A stretch of DNA of 64,000 nt from the NCBI GenBank assembly GCA_044221315.1, contig JBGAPK010000007.1, forward strand, positions 90,315 through 154,314, in the 5' to 3' direction. Origin of the DNA: JAFEBO01 sp044221315. GTDB lineage: Bacteria; Planctomycetota; Phycisphaerae; Phycisphaerales; UBA1924. Each line of letters opens with the position of its first letter. The first letter of the stretch is position 1. The translations under genes were made by a program, and so were the position numbers. The notes under the pieces were generated by a model, which searched no databases, was not told where the DNA came from, and saw only the letters and a program-made list of their open reading frames with translations. This document shows positions 1-9,044 of the stretch, one piece after another.

Positions 1-1526
1 ATGCGAACGGCGACCTCACCCCCTTCGGGCGTGTACTTGATCGCATTGCCGATGACGTTGGTGATCGCAAGAAGCAGCTTGTCGCGGTCGCCGACGATGG
101 TCGGCAGCTTGGGGGGCAAGTCGAACCGCAGGCGCAGGTTCTTAGCCCGGGCCGGTGCGGCGTACTCGGACTCGAGGTCGGCGAAGAGCGCTGAGAGGCG
201 GATCTCGTGCAAGGCGAGCTTGAGGGTGCCGGCCTCGATCTCGGAAACCGAAAGCATGTCGCCGACGATGCGCTCGAGGCGACGGACTTCCTGATTCACG
301 ATATTGAGGTGCTGGGAGCGGGTCGCCACGTCGGCGTCGGGCTTTTCCACGAGCGACTCGACGTAGAGCCGGATGTTGGTGAGGGGCGTGCGGAGTTCGT
401 GGGTCGCCTGTTCGACGAACGCGTTCTTCGAACGGTCGGCCACGCGCTGCTGGGTTACGTCTTCGATTAGAAGCACCGCGCCGCCCGCGCCGGCGATGCT
501 TCGGCCGCTGAAACGGAGCACCGAACCGCCGTCGCCTTCGCCGGTCCGGGATTCGAACACAACTTTGGCGCGATTGCGGGACTTGACGATCGAGGAGAGT
601 TTCGCGTGTGCCTGGGGATCGGAGATCCGATCGGCGACGGGAGTTCCGAGCAGGCCGTCGCGTGTTCCGGAAAGAAACACGGCGGCGGCGCCGTTGCAAT
701 AGCGGATCCGGAGCTCCTCGTCGAGGGCCACGACTCCGTGCCAGAGGGAGTCGATCATCTTGCCGACGGCCTCGTCCCTCTCGCCGCCTTGCGCGTGATG
801 GGTGACAACGGAGTCGAAGCGCTCACGGGCGCGATGCTTGGCGATTTCACGAATGAGTTCATTCCACGCGGCCCCGACGCCGCCGCAGGAATCGGCAAGC
901 TCCAGCGCGGCGAGTTCCTTCTCGCCGCGCTGGAGCGAGTCGAGCGCGCTCCCGACGAGGGTGATGGGCATGGATCGGCGCTGGGCGCGGACCGATACGA
1001 AGCCGAGCAGAATGAACGCCGCAACACAAACGCCGGCGAATCCGTATTCCAGATTCTCGGAACGAGCTTCGGCGGGGGCGGGTTCTATTTCGAGAAGGGC
1101 GGTTCCCCTGCCCTTGACGTTCAGTTCGAAGCGGTGTGAAGTGCCCGACGCGGCTGCGACCGCCGGGAACTGCTCCGGGATCGCTCTGGCGTTGATCGCG
1201 GCGGGGTCCGTATCGGCGAGCACAGAGCCGTCGCCGAGCGAAATCCGACAGAGTCCGAGTCGCTCCGCGCGAGCGATCCGCACGACCGCGAGCCGGATGC
1301 CCGCCAGATCATCGGCGCCGAGGGCGTGCTCGAGTTCCGGCGCGATCGCCGCACCGACGGCGTCGGCGACCTGATTCGCGTGCCGCTCGGCAACGCGATG
1401 CTGAGCGGACCCCACCACAAACCACAGTGCGCCGAGCGAGATCGCGACTACGGCTGTGTTGATCACCAGCACCGAACTGATCAGCGACGGCTGTCGAGGA
1501 AGAAATTTGCGCAGGATGCGACGCAC
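1..1526 (-). CDS. membrane sensor histidine kinase, C-terminus cut by the window edge
   Basis: Sensor kinase of a two-component system. Read on the minus strand from a GTG at 1526 (GGGAG lies 8 bases upstream; a GTG at 1535 is the alternative), the frame stays open to the edge. It encodes a hydrophobic segment near residues 14-37, an extracytoplasmic stretch of about 100 residues, a second membrane segment (YGFAGVCVAAFILLGFVSV), a PAS-like region, then HisKA with the H-box ATHELRTPLTNIRL (phosphoacceptor His codon at 399-401). The start of the ATPase N-box (ITNVIGNAIKYTPEGGE) is reached before the edge. It lies 88 bp downstream of the HD-GYP gene on the same strand, so it is probably the last gene of that signalling operon. 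The ligand is unknown. Confidence 0.88.
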   Translation of the reverse strand, partial: MRRILRKFLPRQPSLISSVLVINTAVVAISLGALWFVVGSAQHRVAERHANQVADAVGAAIAPELEHALGADDLAGIRLAVVRIARAERLGLCRISLGDGSVLADTDPAAINARAIPEQFPAVAAASGTSHRFELNVKGRGTALLEIEPAPAEARSENLEYGFAGVCVAAFILLGFVSVRAQRRSMPITLVGSALDSLQRGEKELAALELADSCGGVGAAWNELIREIAKHRARERFDSVVTHHAQGGERDEAVGKMIDSLWHGVVALDEELRIRYCNGAAAVFLSGTRDGLLGTPVADRISDPQAHAKLSSIVKSRNRAKVVFESRTGEGDGGSVLRFSGRSIAGAGGAVLLIEDVTQQRVADRSKNAFVEQATHELRTPLTNIRLYVESLVEKPDADVATRSQHLNIVNQEVRRLERIVGDMLSVSEIEAGTLKLALHEIRLSALFADLESEYAAPARAKNLRLRFDLPPKLPTIVGDRDKLLLAITNVIGNAIKYTPEGGEVAVR

Positions 1527-1614
1527 GCAGGACACTCCCGCTGCCCCGTGGACAGCCAGAACAGACCCTCACGCTCGGATATCGGCCGGAGTGAAGCCCC
1601 GCTGAACCCCGTAT

Positions 1615-2793
1615 CTACGCCGCGATGCGGGGTTGCCCGGATTCGGCGGCGGCCTGACGCTCCATCAGACGGTCATACTCGCCGAGATCGATGCGTCCGA
1701 ACGCCGCGACGACGCGGGGATCGAACTGCGTGCCGGCGCAACGCGCAATTTCCGCCAGAACTTTGTCCCGGGACACCGCCGGCCGGTAGGACCGGCTGGA
1801 ACTCATCGCGTCGAACGTATCCGCCAGGCCGATGATGCGTGCCTGAAGCGGGATCTGCTCGCCCTCGAGGCGGCTGGGGTAGCCCTTGCCGTCGAATCGC
1901 TCATGGTGGTGCAGCACGCCGGGCAGGGTGTGCTCGAGCAGCACGACCCCTTTCAGGATTCGATGCCCGATCTGCGGATGTTGCTTGATCAACGCGAATT
2001 CTTCGTCGGTGAGTTTGCCGGGCTTGCAAAGGACCCGTTCCGGCACACCGATCTTCCCGACGTCGTGAACGACGCCGGCCGTTCGGATCTGCTCGGACTC
2101 GACCTCGCCCAACTCCATCGCGATTGCAATCTGCTTGGAGACCGATGCGACGCGCTCGGAGTGTCCCCGGGTGTAGGGGTCCTTTGCGTCTATCGCGGCG
2201 GTAAGCGCTTCGATGGTCCCGATGCTCATGGCGCGCTGCTCGAAGAATCGAGCCGCGTTTTCGTGGAACGTGCCGATGAATTCGGCGACAGCGTCCATGA
2301 ACTGCATCTCGGGGCTTGCGATCTCGCCGTTTTCGGTCCGCTTGTCGCCGGCGATGAGGAGCCCGACGACCTGATCGTCAAAGGTGATCGGGTCGCAGAC
2401 AACTTCCCCGCCCGAGAGCGTGGCGACCTCGTGCTGGCCCGGCAAGAGCACCTTCGTCCACTCGTTGCCGCGGAGCGCTTCGGTGGTGGCGCGGATCGCG
2501 CTCTCCATTGCGGCGTCGTCGCGAGTGCTGCCAGAGAGAATCACGCGTCCCCGAAGTTCGGGGACGACGTTCGAACTGCCCCGGAAGGCCGCCGCGACCC
2601 ACCCGAAAGGAAGAACCTGCTGGACATTTGTGCAGACCATGCGGATCTGCTGCACGGGATCGGGAGCGCAGGCGAGGAGACGGAGAATCCTGAAGAGGGA
2701 GTAGGTTTCTTCATAGGACTGCATCAGGCGGGCGCTGAAGTGAGTTAGCAGATCCTGGCTGTTCTGGCCGTTGGATTCGGCGGCGTTATTCAT
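1615..2793 (-). CDS. HD-GYP domain protein with N-terminal GAF-like region, putative c-di-GMP phosphodiesterase
   Basis: Predicted 392-residue cytoplasmic phosphodiesterase hydrolysing cyclic di-GMP. The C-terminal half (about residues 195-385) carries the full HD-GYP signature: HDVGKIGVPERVL with the HD pair, then HHHERFDGKGYPSRLEG and LADTFDAMSSSRSYRPA. The N-terminal half looks like a GAF-type sensor fold (LRLLACAPDPVQQIRMVCTN onward), which is an inference from pattern. The ATG at 2793 is chosen because it overlaps the TGA of the upstream response-regulator gene (ATGA, 2790-2793) and has GGGAGG ahead of it; an in-frame start 8 codons earlier exists. Likely translationally coupled to the receiver protein and followed by the histidine kinase. 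Confidence 0.9.
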   Translation of the reverse strand: MNNAAESNGQNSQDLLTHFSARLMQSYEETYSLFRILRLLACAPDPVQQIRMVCTNVQQVLPFGWVAAAFRGSSNVVPELRGRVILSGSTRDDAAMESAIRATTEALRGNEWTKVLLPGQHEVATLSGGEVVCDPITFDDQVVGLLIAGDKRTENGEIASPEMQFMDAVAEFIGTFHENAARFFEQRAMSIGTIEALTAAIDAKDPYTRGHSERVASVSKQIAIAMELGEVESEQIRTAGVVHDVGKIGVPERVLCKPGKLTDEEFALIKQHPQIGHRILKGVVLLEHTLPGVLHHHERFDGKGYPSRLEGEQIPLQARIIGLADTFDAMSSSRSYRPAVSRDKVLAEIARCAGTQFDPRVVAAFGRIDLGEYDRLMERQAAAESGQPRIAA

Positions 2794-3176
2794 GCTGCCT
2801 CCCGTGCGGGCCCGCACACTTCAAGGATGATCGATTGGAGTTCCCGGGCGCTGAAGGGCTTGGGCATCACGTGCTGGATGCCGGTTTCCTGAAGCTCGCG
2901 CGGGGAAAGCCGGTGGCCCCGTGCGGTGAGCATGACGACGGGAACCAAGGAGGTCTTCGGATTGGCCCGCAGCCGGCGGGCGAGTTCGAGGCCGTCCATG
3001 CGCGGCATCTGGAAGTCGCTGATCACGGCCGTCGGGGAGATTGCGAGGGCCAATTCGAGAGCATCGGCGCCGTTGTCGGCGGTACGGACTTCGTAACCGA
3101 GTTCTCGGAACCTGGTGGCGAGCATGAAGGTGATGCACGCCTCGTCGTCCACAATGAGAAGTGTCTTGGTGCTCAT
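2790..3176 (-). CDS. single-domain response regulator (CheY-like receiver)
   Basis: Stand-alone receiver domain of 128 residues with no output domain. The acidic pocket D10-D11, phosphoacceptor D54 (AVISDFQMPRMDGLELA), T84 (VVMLTARG) and K106 (MPKPF) are all present. It is the first gene of a minus-strand operon with the HD-GYP protein (4-bp overlap) and the histidine kinase, so the simplest reading is that it relays phosphate from the kinase to the neighbouring phosphodiesterase or another target. It is divergent from the pseudopilin operon; the 177-bp gap between them should hold both promoters. Confidence 0.92.
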   Translation of the reverse strand: MSTKTLLIVDDEACITFMLATRFRELGYEVRTADNGADALELALAISPTAVISDFQMPRMDGLELARRLRANPKTSLVPVVMLTARGHRLSPRELQETGIQHVMPKPFSARELQSIILEVCGPAREAA

Positions 3177-3353
3177 AATCCGGGCCCGGAGAGGTCCCCC
3201 ACCACAATCGTCCCGGAGGGGGATCCGCTTGACCGGGGATCGGCAAGCCGAGTGAATCTGGAACGACGGCGCCGCCCCAGCCGTTCGAACGGGAGTGAAA
3301 GCCCCGTGCGGCGATCAACAACGCCGGTGATTGGACCGAAAACACCTGCGCAC
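3177..3353. promoter_or_regulatory. divergent intergenic region between signalling and pseudopilin operons
   Basis: A 177-bp gap between two divergent operons, expected to hold both promoters. No convincing -10/-35 pair, operator palindrome or riboswitch was recognised in it. Confidence 0.35.
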
Positions 3354-3866
3354 ATGACTTACAGCGCCAACCAACGAACTGGGCCGTTCTTCCGCTCGGC
3401 CGGCGGTCGCCGCGGTTGTTCCGGCGCGTTCTCGCTGCTGGAGATGATCATCGTGCTCTCGGTTCTGGCGATCCTGGCGTCGATCGCGGTGCCGAAGTTT
3501 GCGGGAGCGACTGCCCGTTACCGGCTGGATTCGGCGGCAAGGCGGGTCGCAGCAGATATCGAGCAGGCGCGGGTGCTCGCGAGGGCAACCGGCACGACAC
3601 AGTCGATCATGTTCAACCCGGGCACAGATTCCTACACCATCGTGAATCTGGTAAACGCAGACGACAAGGGTGCGGGGACCACGGTCTACCTCGCCAATCC
3701 ACCGTACTCGATCGCGCTCGATGCCGTGAGCTTCGCAGGGCTGACACAGCTTCAGTTCGGCGGTTTCGGAGTGCCGGCGGTCGGCGGAACGGTGCGGCTG
3801 AGATCGGGGACAAGCACCACGACGGTGAGCGTGGATGCCTCAACGGGGATGACGACGATCCAATGA
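3354..3866 (+). CDS. prepilin-like protein, GspH/FimT type
   Basis: Predicted type II secretion/type IV pilus minor pseudopilin of 170 residues. A basic leader (MTYSANQRTGPFFRSAGGRR) precedes the class III prepilin signal and hydrophobic helix SGAFSLLEMIIVLSVLAIL, with Glu at mature position 5, then FAGATARYRLDSAARRVAAD, typical of GspH/FimT. Unusually, the residue before the cleavage site is Ala (G-A-F) rather than Gly. The start is the ATG at 3354; the frame is open further upstream into the antisense of the response regulator, which is rejected. The stop overlaps the next start as ATGA. Confidence 0.85.
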   Translation: MTYSANQRTGPFFRSAGGRRGCSGAFSLLEMIIVLSVLAILASIAVPKFAGATARYRLDSAARRVAADIEQARVLARATGTTQSIMFNPGTDSYTIVNLVNADDKGAGTTVYLANPPYSIALDAVSFAGLTQLQFGGFGVPAVGGTVRLRSGTSTTTVSVDASTGMTTIQ

Positions 3867-4915
3867 ATCGACCCGTATTCCAAGGTCGGTCTGCGCACGG
3901 ATTCTCGCTTGTGGAACTGGTGCTCGCGTGCGCGATTCTGGCGATGCTGCTGGTGGCAAGCCGCAGCGCGGTCTATCTGGCTGCCAAGGCGGGACAGAGT
4001 GTTCCCGCGCAGCGGACGGTGGAATTGAGTTCGGCGCTTTCGGATCTGTCCGCGGACCTCGCCTGCGCGACGTCCATTTCCAGTTTGAGTGCAAGTTCGA
4101 TCGGCGTCGTTGTTCCGGATCGGGACGGCGATGGAAACGCCGATGCAATCACCTACTCCTGGTCGGGCGTGCCCGGCGATCCGCTCGTGCGAACGACCAA
4201 CGGAGGAAGCGGCGAGACGCTGGTCGGCTCGATGCGGGCCTTCAGCGTGGCCGGCGCCTGTCAGACCGTGACGGTGGCAGGCGTCGGCGTGAAAAACTCC
4301 GAGAGGCTGCTCGGCGGCAACAGCACCACCTCCGGGCTGAAGAACAACTCGATCAAGAACGACAACTACCGCGCGGGGTCGTTTGTTCCTTCGAACCTTC
4401 CGGCGAACGCGACTTCGTGGGATCTGACCCGCGTCAGCATCATGGTCCGCCAGAAGAGTTCGATCGATGGAACGTTCGCTGTTCAGGTGCAGACCACCAA
4501 TGCGCAGGCGCCGAGCGGGCGTGTACTCGGACAGGTCGTGGTCGCCGAATCGTCTCTTGCCTCGAACTACGCGTGGAAGGACATCGTGTTCACCGACATA
4601 TCCAATCTGAGCGTGACGAATCCGCTGGCCGTCGTTGTGAAGCATGTATCGGGGAATGAAGCGTGCGAGTTGCAGAGCACGGGGTCGGGCGGCGCGATGA
4701 TTGCGGGTAACGCGTGCTTCAAGTCCACCGATCAGGGCGCCTCGTGGTCGTCCATGAATGAGGAATTGATCTTCGTGGTTTACGGCATCCCGAACGTCCC
4801 TGCACCCACCGCGACGGCTTCGGCGGTGACGTCGATTCAGGTTCTCGCCGAGTCGGTTCCCGGAATCGTGATGCACATCAACGTTCCGACTTCAAACGTG
4901 CCGCAGATGGAATGA
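3863..4915 (+). CDS. prepilin-type N-terminal cleavage/methylation protein, large minor pseudopilin (GspJ-like position)
   Basis: A 350-residue protein with a prepilin leader and helix GFSLVELVLACAILAMLLVA near residues 13-32 (Gly at -1, Glu at +5). The rest is a long Ser/Thr/Asn-rich extracellular domain with Asp/Asn-rich loops. Family assignment beyond prepilin is weak; position in the operon suggests a GspJ-like minor pseudopilin. It starts in the ATGA overlap with the GspH-like gene and ends in an ATGA overlap with the next, so the four genes are probably co-translated. No GspE ATPase, GspF or secretin is in the window. Confidence 0.82.
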   Translation: MNRPVFQGRSAHGFSLVELVLACAILAMLLVASRSAVYLAAKAGQSVPAQRTVELSSALSDLSADLACATSISSLSASSIGVVVPDRDGDGNADAITYSWSGVPGDPLVRTTNGGSGETLVGSMRAFSVAGACQTVTVAGVGVKNSERLLGGNSTTSGLKNNSIKNDNYRAGSFVPSNLPANATSWDLTRVSIMVRQKSSIDGTFAVQVQTTNAQAPSGRVLGQVVVAESSLASNYAWKDIVFTDISNLSVTNPLAVVVKHVSGNEACELQSTGSGGAMIAGNACFKSTDQGASWSSMNEELIFVVYGIPNVPAPTATASAVTSIQVLAESVPGIVMHINVPTSNVPQME

Positions 4916-5424
4916 AGAGATCCGCGTGCCATCCCGGAGTCTCCCAACGCGGCGTCACGCTGATCGAGTGTGCCGGCGCGGCGCTCATCCTGGGGATCAT
5001 CCTCACGGCGGCGCTGAGGGCCGCGGCGGCCGCCGGAAAATCGCAAGTGACCAGCGGGCGTGCGCTCGCCGGCGCGCTGCTGGCCGAGGGGCTGATGAAC
5101 GAGATCACCGTGCTTTCCTACTCCGATCCGTCGGGATCGGTGACAATCGGGGTGGACTCGGGCGAGACTCCCTCGAACAAGGCCACTTTCGACGACGTCG
5201 ACGACTATGACGGTTGGACGGAGTCCCCTCCGACCGGCCCGGGCGCCTCGTCGATCACGGGGCTGACCAAGTGGTCCAGATCCGTACGCGTCTTCTGGAC
5301 TCCGATCGCGTCGCCGGGGACGGTGAGCGCCGCCGAGACACGGCTGAAGCAGATAGAGGTCTCGGTGAGCTATTCCGGAAGACTGGTCTGGAAACTCACG
5401 GCGCTGCGGGCGGTTGACCCATGA
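4912..5424 (+). CDS. prepilin-like protein, GspI/PilV-like position
   Basis: A 170-residue pseudopilin. The leader MKRSACHPGVSQRG is followed by VTLIECAGAALILGIILTAA, matching the G-V-T-L-I-E class III signal with Glu at +5, then an alpha-helical stalk (QVTSGRALAGALLAEGLMNE) like the GspI/PilV proteins. The soluble domain has acidic loops (FDDVDDYDGW). It overlaps its neighbours by 4 bp on both sides, placing it third in the pseudopilin operon. Calling it GspI rather than another minor pilin is inference from helix pattern and order. Confidence 0.8.
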   Translation: MKRSACHPGVSQRGVTLIECAGAALILGIILTAALRAAAAAGKSQVTSGRALAGALLAEGLMNEITVLSYSDPSGSVTIGVDSGETPSNKATFDDVDDYDGWTESPPTGPGASSITGLTKWSRSVRVFWTPIASPGTVSAAETRLKQIEVSVSYSGRLVWKLTALRAVDP

Positions 5425-6767
5425 CAACGCACGCCCCGATTACCGGCACACATCGCGGACGGCGCGGCACCGCGTACGTCGTCGCGGTTGGGATGGGCAT
5501 GATGGTCGCGGCGATTGCGCTGGCAGGAATCGCGTTTGCCCGTGCGCGCGCACGGGCGGACCAGATTCACCGGGACCAGATTCAGGCTCGCAACCTGGCC
5601 CGATCGGCGATCGAGCTCGCCCGCGCGCTGATCAAGAGCGACTCCAACTGGCGATCGAGCTTCTCAAACGGCACCTGGGTGTCTTCGCAACCGCTGGCCT
5701 CGGGAACACTGGCCGTCTCCGTCCAGAATCCGTCGGGTGCGCTCGGCCGATCGGCGCTGGACTCCGTCGTCGTGACCGGTGACGCCCGGCGCGGCCTGGC
5801 ACGCCAGCGCCTTTCGGTGCAGCTCGACGCGAAGCTGCTCCCGCTGACGTGCCTCTCGACGGCACTCACGTCCGGCGGCACGATCACCGCGACGGCGGCG
5901 ACAATTAACTCCGCCGGAATGACCATCGCCTCCAACGTCGGCTATTCGTCGGTCCTCGCAACGACCAAGCCGAACGTTGAAGCCGTCACGCTGATCGTCG
6001 GCACGGGGTTTCAGGGAACCACGACAACCGGCGTGACCGCCCGCACATTGCCGGCGAGCACGGCGTTTGACACGTACGTCGCGAGTGGCACGTCGATTCC
6101 CGTCTCCTCGCTGCCGACTGTTCTCGGCAAGCCGCAACTCACGAAGCTGGTGCTCGGCCCTGCATCGAACCCGTATGGGATGCCGGATCCGAACGGGATC
6201 TACATCATCGACTGCCAGAATACGTCGATCACCATTTCCAACGTGCGAATCGTCGGGACGCTGGTGCTGCTCAATCCCGGCCTGAACACCACCGTCTCGG
6301 GAAGCGTGCGCTGGGTCCCGGCGATCTCGGGCTACCCGTGCCTGATGGTCAAGGGAGCCCTGACGCTGAGCATGAGCAGTTCGAACCTGAGCGAGAGCAG
6401 CATGGGAGTGAATTTCAATCCGCCGGGAACGCCGTATATCTACAGCACCGGATCCACCGACACCGATCAGAGCGACTTCTACCCCTCCAGCATCACGGGA
6501 CTGGTCTATGCGAGCGGTGCTGTGACGACGAGCGGGTCGAACACTGTTTCGATGCTCATGGTTGGCGGAACGCTGAGCATCGGCGGAACGCTGACCCTCG
6601 CGTACGATGCGACATTCAATAATTCACCCCCACCGGGGTTCTACACCGTGACGATGACGCCATCGCAAGGCACTTGGCGGCAGGTGGTCGATACGCTGCC
6701 AACGGTTGGGTCGATCTCGACGGGTGGCACCACCCAACCGCTCGATGCTGGTACTATCTCGGAATGA
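5421..6767 (+). CDS. pilus-assembly-like membrane protein (GspK/PilX-like position)
   Basis: Fourth gene of the pseudopilin operon, 448 residues. A short basic N-terminus (THRGRRGTAYVVAVG) leads into one hydrophobic segment (MMVAAIALAGIAFA), followed by a stalk helix with DQIHRDQIQARNLARSAIEL, the pattern of PilX/GspK-type proteins. The long remainder is rich in Ser, Thr and Gly and looks extracellular, with a predicted beta-rich repeat (TLSIGGTLTLAYDATF). It lacks a clean Gly-Phe/Glu+5 prepilin signal, so processing by prepilin peptidase is doubtful. No specific function is claimed. Confidence 0.72.
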   Translation: MTTHAPITGTHRGRRGTAYVVAVGMGMMVAAIALAGIAFARARARADQIHRDQIQARNLARSAIELARALIKSDSNWRSSFSNGTWVSSQPLASGTLAVSVQNPSGALGRSALDSVVVTGDARRGLARQRLSVQLDAKLLPLTCLSTALTSGGTITATAATINSAGMTIASNVGYSSVLATTKPNVEAVTLIVGTGFQGTTTTGVTARTLPASTAFDTYVASGTSIPVSSLPTVLGKPQLTKLVLGPASNPYGMPDPNGIYIIDCQNTSITISNVRIVGTLVLLNPGLNTTVSGSVRWVPAISGYPCLMVKGALTLSMSSSNLSESSMGVNFNPPGTPYIYSTGSTDTDQSDFYPSSITGLVYASGAVTTSGSNTVSMLMVGGTLSIGGTLTLAYDATFNNSPPPGFYTVTMTPSQGTWRQVVDTLPTVGSISTGGTTQPLDAGTISE

Positions 6768-6830
6768 GCGGCAATGTCGGGTCGGCCTGCGTGAGCCCCG
6801 AGTACCGCCGCGGATTCACCATCGGCCGCC

Positions 6831-9044
6831 ATGCAACGACTCGAAGGCCTTTCCAAACTCTCCGGCGCAGAGCGTTACCTCGACGACGAACCGCTCGAGG
6901 GATCGCTCAAGGGCTGTCTGTGGGGGATGACGGTCCGCTCGCCCGTCTCCCGCGGGAAGATCCGACGGATTTCATACGGCGCCGGATTCGACTGGTCGCA
7001 GTTCGTCATCGTCGAGCCGGCGGACATCCCCGGGCCCAACGAGACGTATCTGATCGAGAACGATCAACCGGTGCTCGCTCCCGGATACGTGCGGCACATG
7101 CACGAAGCCGTCGCGCTGATTGCCCACGAGGATCGAAACCTGCTCCGGCGCGCCGTTGCGTCGGTCAAGGTTGACGTTGATCCCGAGCCCCCGGTTCTCG
7201 ATTTTCGAGTGATGCCCAGGCCGGAGCAGATCCAGCGCGGCAGCGACAACATCATCAAAAAACTTCAGATCAAGAAGGGTGATGTTCACGCGGCGTTCGC
7301 AACGGCTTTCAAAGTCGTCGAAGGCGAATACGAGACCGGCGCCCAGGAGCACGTCTACATCGAGAACAACGCCATGTCGGCGTGGATTGAAGAAGGACCG
7401 GGCGGAAACGTCATCGTCGTTCGCGGCTCGATGCAGTGTCCCTACTACGTCCTGAACGCGCTGAAGCACGCGCTGAAGCGCGATGAGACCCGCGTCCGCG
7501 TCATTCAATCTCCGACCGGCGGCGGGTTCGGCGGCAAGGAGGACTATCCTTCCACTATCGCTCTGCATGCTGCGCTGTTGACGCTGAAGGCGCAGCGGCC
7601 GGTGAAGATCATCTACGACCGCTCGGAGGACATGGCGGCAACGACCAAGCGTCATCCCTCGCTGGTTCGCCACAAGACCGCGGTCGATAAGAACGGAAAG
7701 CTCCTCGCCCAGCAGATCGAGGTGATCCTCGACGGTGGGGCGTATGTGACGCTTTCGCCGGTCGTGCTTTCGCGCGGCATCATCCATGCCGCGGGGCCCT
7801 ATTCGTGCGACAACGTTCTGATCGAGGGTCGAGCGGTGCTTACAAACAGCGTGCCGTACGGCGCGTTCCGCGGCTTCGGTGCCCCACAAACCATTTTCGC
7901 CTGCGAACGCCACATGGACCGCATCGCGGCGGCGTTGGGGCTGGATCCGATCGAGGTGCGTCGCATCAATCTGCTCAAAGATGGGCAGACCACTTCGACT
8001 CAGCAGACGATTACCGGCGGAACAGATCGCCACGCGTTGCTCGAGCAGACACTCCGCATCGCCGACTACGAAAAGCACAAGCGAGAGTCGGAAGCTTTCA
8101 ACAGGACGCACCGGTATCTTCGTCGCGGCGTGGGTGTCGCCACGGTGCTTCACGGGGCGGGCTTCACCGGAAATGGTGAGGTGTATCTCAATTCCAAGGT
8201 CGATGTCGGTGCTCGTGCTGATGGCAAGATCGAGGTCCTCGCGGCCAGCACCGAAATGGGTCAGGGGACAAACACGGTCTTCACCAGGATCGCCTCGGAT
8301 GCCGCGGGTCTGGACCCTGCGGACGTGGTCGTCGGCGTCCCCGATACTTTCAGAGTGCCAAACTCGGGGCCGACAGTTGCATCGCGTACGGTGATGGTGG
8401 TCGGTCGGCTGATCGAGCGGGCGATCGAAGATCTCGGGCGCCAACTCGGCGCCAATGGCGCGCCGCTCAAAGGCCCCGCGCTCAAGACTGCGATTGCGAA
8501 CTGGCACGCGCGCAACCCCGGCAAGGAGTTGAAAGGGCGCTCGACTTACGTCCCGCCACCGAACGTGAAATTTGACGACAAGAACTACGTCGGTGATGCC
8601 TACGCGACATTTGCCTGGGGAGTGTGCGTCGCGGTCGTCGAGGTTGACCTGCGGACCGCGGCGGTTCGCGTTCTCGACTTCACCGCCGCCCAGGACATCG
8701 GGCAAGTGATCAATCCCATCCTTGCCAAGGGTCAGGTTCAGGGTGGTGTCGTGCAGGCGATCGGGTGGGCCCTCACCGAAGAAATCAAGTTCAAGGACGG
8801 CGGGATGCTCAACAACACGCTGACGAATTACATCATCCCGACTTCGGACGACGTGCCTCGAATCCGCGTCCACTTTCACGAAAATCCGTATCCGCACGGC
8901 GGCGGCGGCGCGAAGGGTGTCGGCGAACTGCCGATGGACGGTCCCGCACCGGCGATCCTCAACGCGGTGGCCCATGCGACGGGGGCCGACGCGCGGGCGA
9001 TTCCTCTCACTCCCGAACACCTTCTGCCCCTTCTGAAAGTCTGA
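6831..9044 (+). CDS. xanthine dehydrogenase, molybdopterin-binding subunit
   Basis: Large molybdenum subunit (737 residues) of a xanthine dehydrogenase that hydroxylates hypoxanthine and xanthine towards urate. Family signatures are GGGFGGKED near residue 230, VPYGAFRGFGAPQ near 340, a QGTNT-type motif (ASTEMGQGTNTVFTRIASD) and the catalytic-glutamate loop GGGGAKGVGELPMDGPAP near 690-706. Three separate genes encode the Mo, Fe-S and FAD parts, as in Bacillus pucD/pucE/pucC; here the Mo subunit comes first. Its stop overlaps the next ATG (TGATG at 9042-9046). It is followed by XdhC and a MocA-like cofactor enzyme, which support a purine substrate over an aldehyde. Confidence 0.93.
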   Translation: MQRLEGLSKLSGAERYLDDEPLEGSLKGCLWGMTVRSPVSRGKIRRISYGAGFDWSQFVIVEPADIPGPNETYLIENDQPVLAPGYVRHMHEAVALIAHEDRNLLRRAVASVKVDVDPEPPVLDFRVMPRPEQIQRGSDNIIKKLQIKKGDVHAAFATAFKVVEGEYETGAQEHVYIENNAMSAWIEEGPGGNVIVVRGSMQCPYYVLNALKHALKRDETRVRVIQSPTGGGFGGKEDYPSTIALHAALLTLKAQRPVKIIYDRSEDMAATTKRHPSLVRHKTAVDKNGKLLAQQIEVILDGGAYVTLSPVVLSRGIIHAAGPYSCDNVLIEGRAVLTNSVPYGAFRGFGAPQTIFACERHMDRIAAALGLDPIEVRRINLLKDGQTTSTQQTITGGTDRHALLEQTLRIADYEKHKRESEAFNRTHRYLRRGVGVATVLHGAGFTGNGEVYLNSKVDVGARADGKIEVLAASTEMGQGTNTVFTRIASDAAGLDPADVVVGVPDTFRVPNSGPTVASRTVMVVGRLIERAIEDLGRQLGANGAPLKGPALKTAIANWHARNPGKELKGRSTYVPPPNVKFDDKNYVGDAYATFAWGVCVAVVEVDLRTAAVRVLDFTAAQDIGQVINPILAKGQVQGGVVQAIGWALTEEIKFKDGGMLNNTLTNYIIPTSDDVPRIRVHFHENPYPHGGGGAKGVGELPMDGPAPAILNAVAHATGADARAIPLTPEHLLPLLKV

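Noticed and set aside
6972..9020. 682-codon minus-strand frame
   Set aside because: Antisense to the xanthine dehydrogenase Mo subunit, whose motifs are complete.
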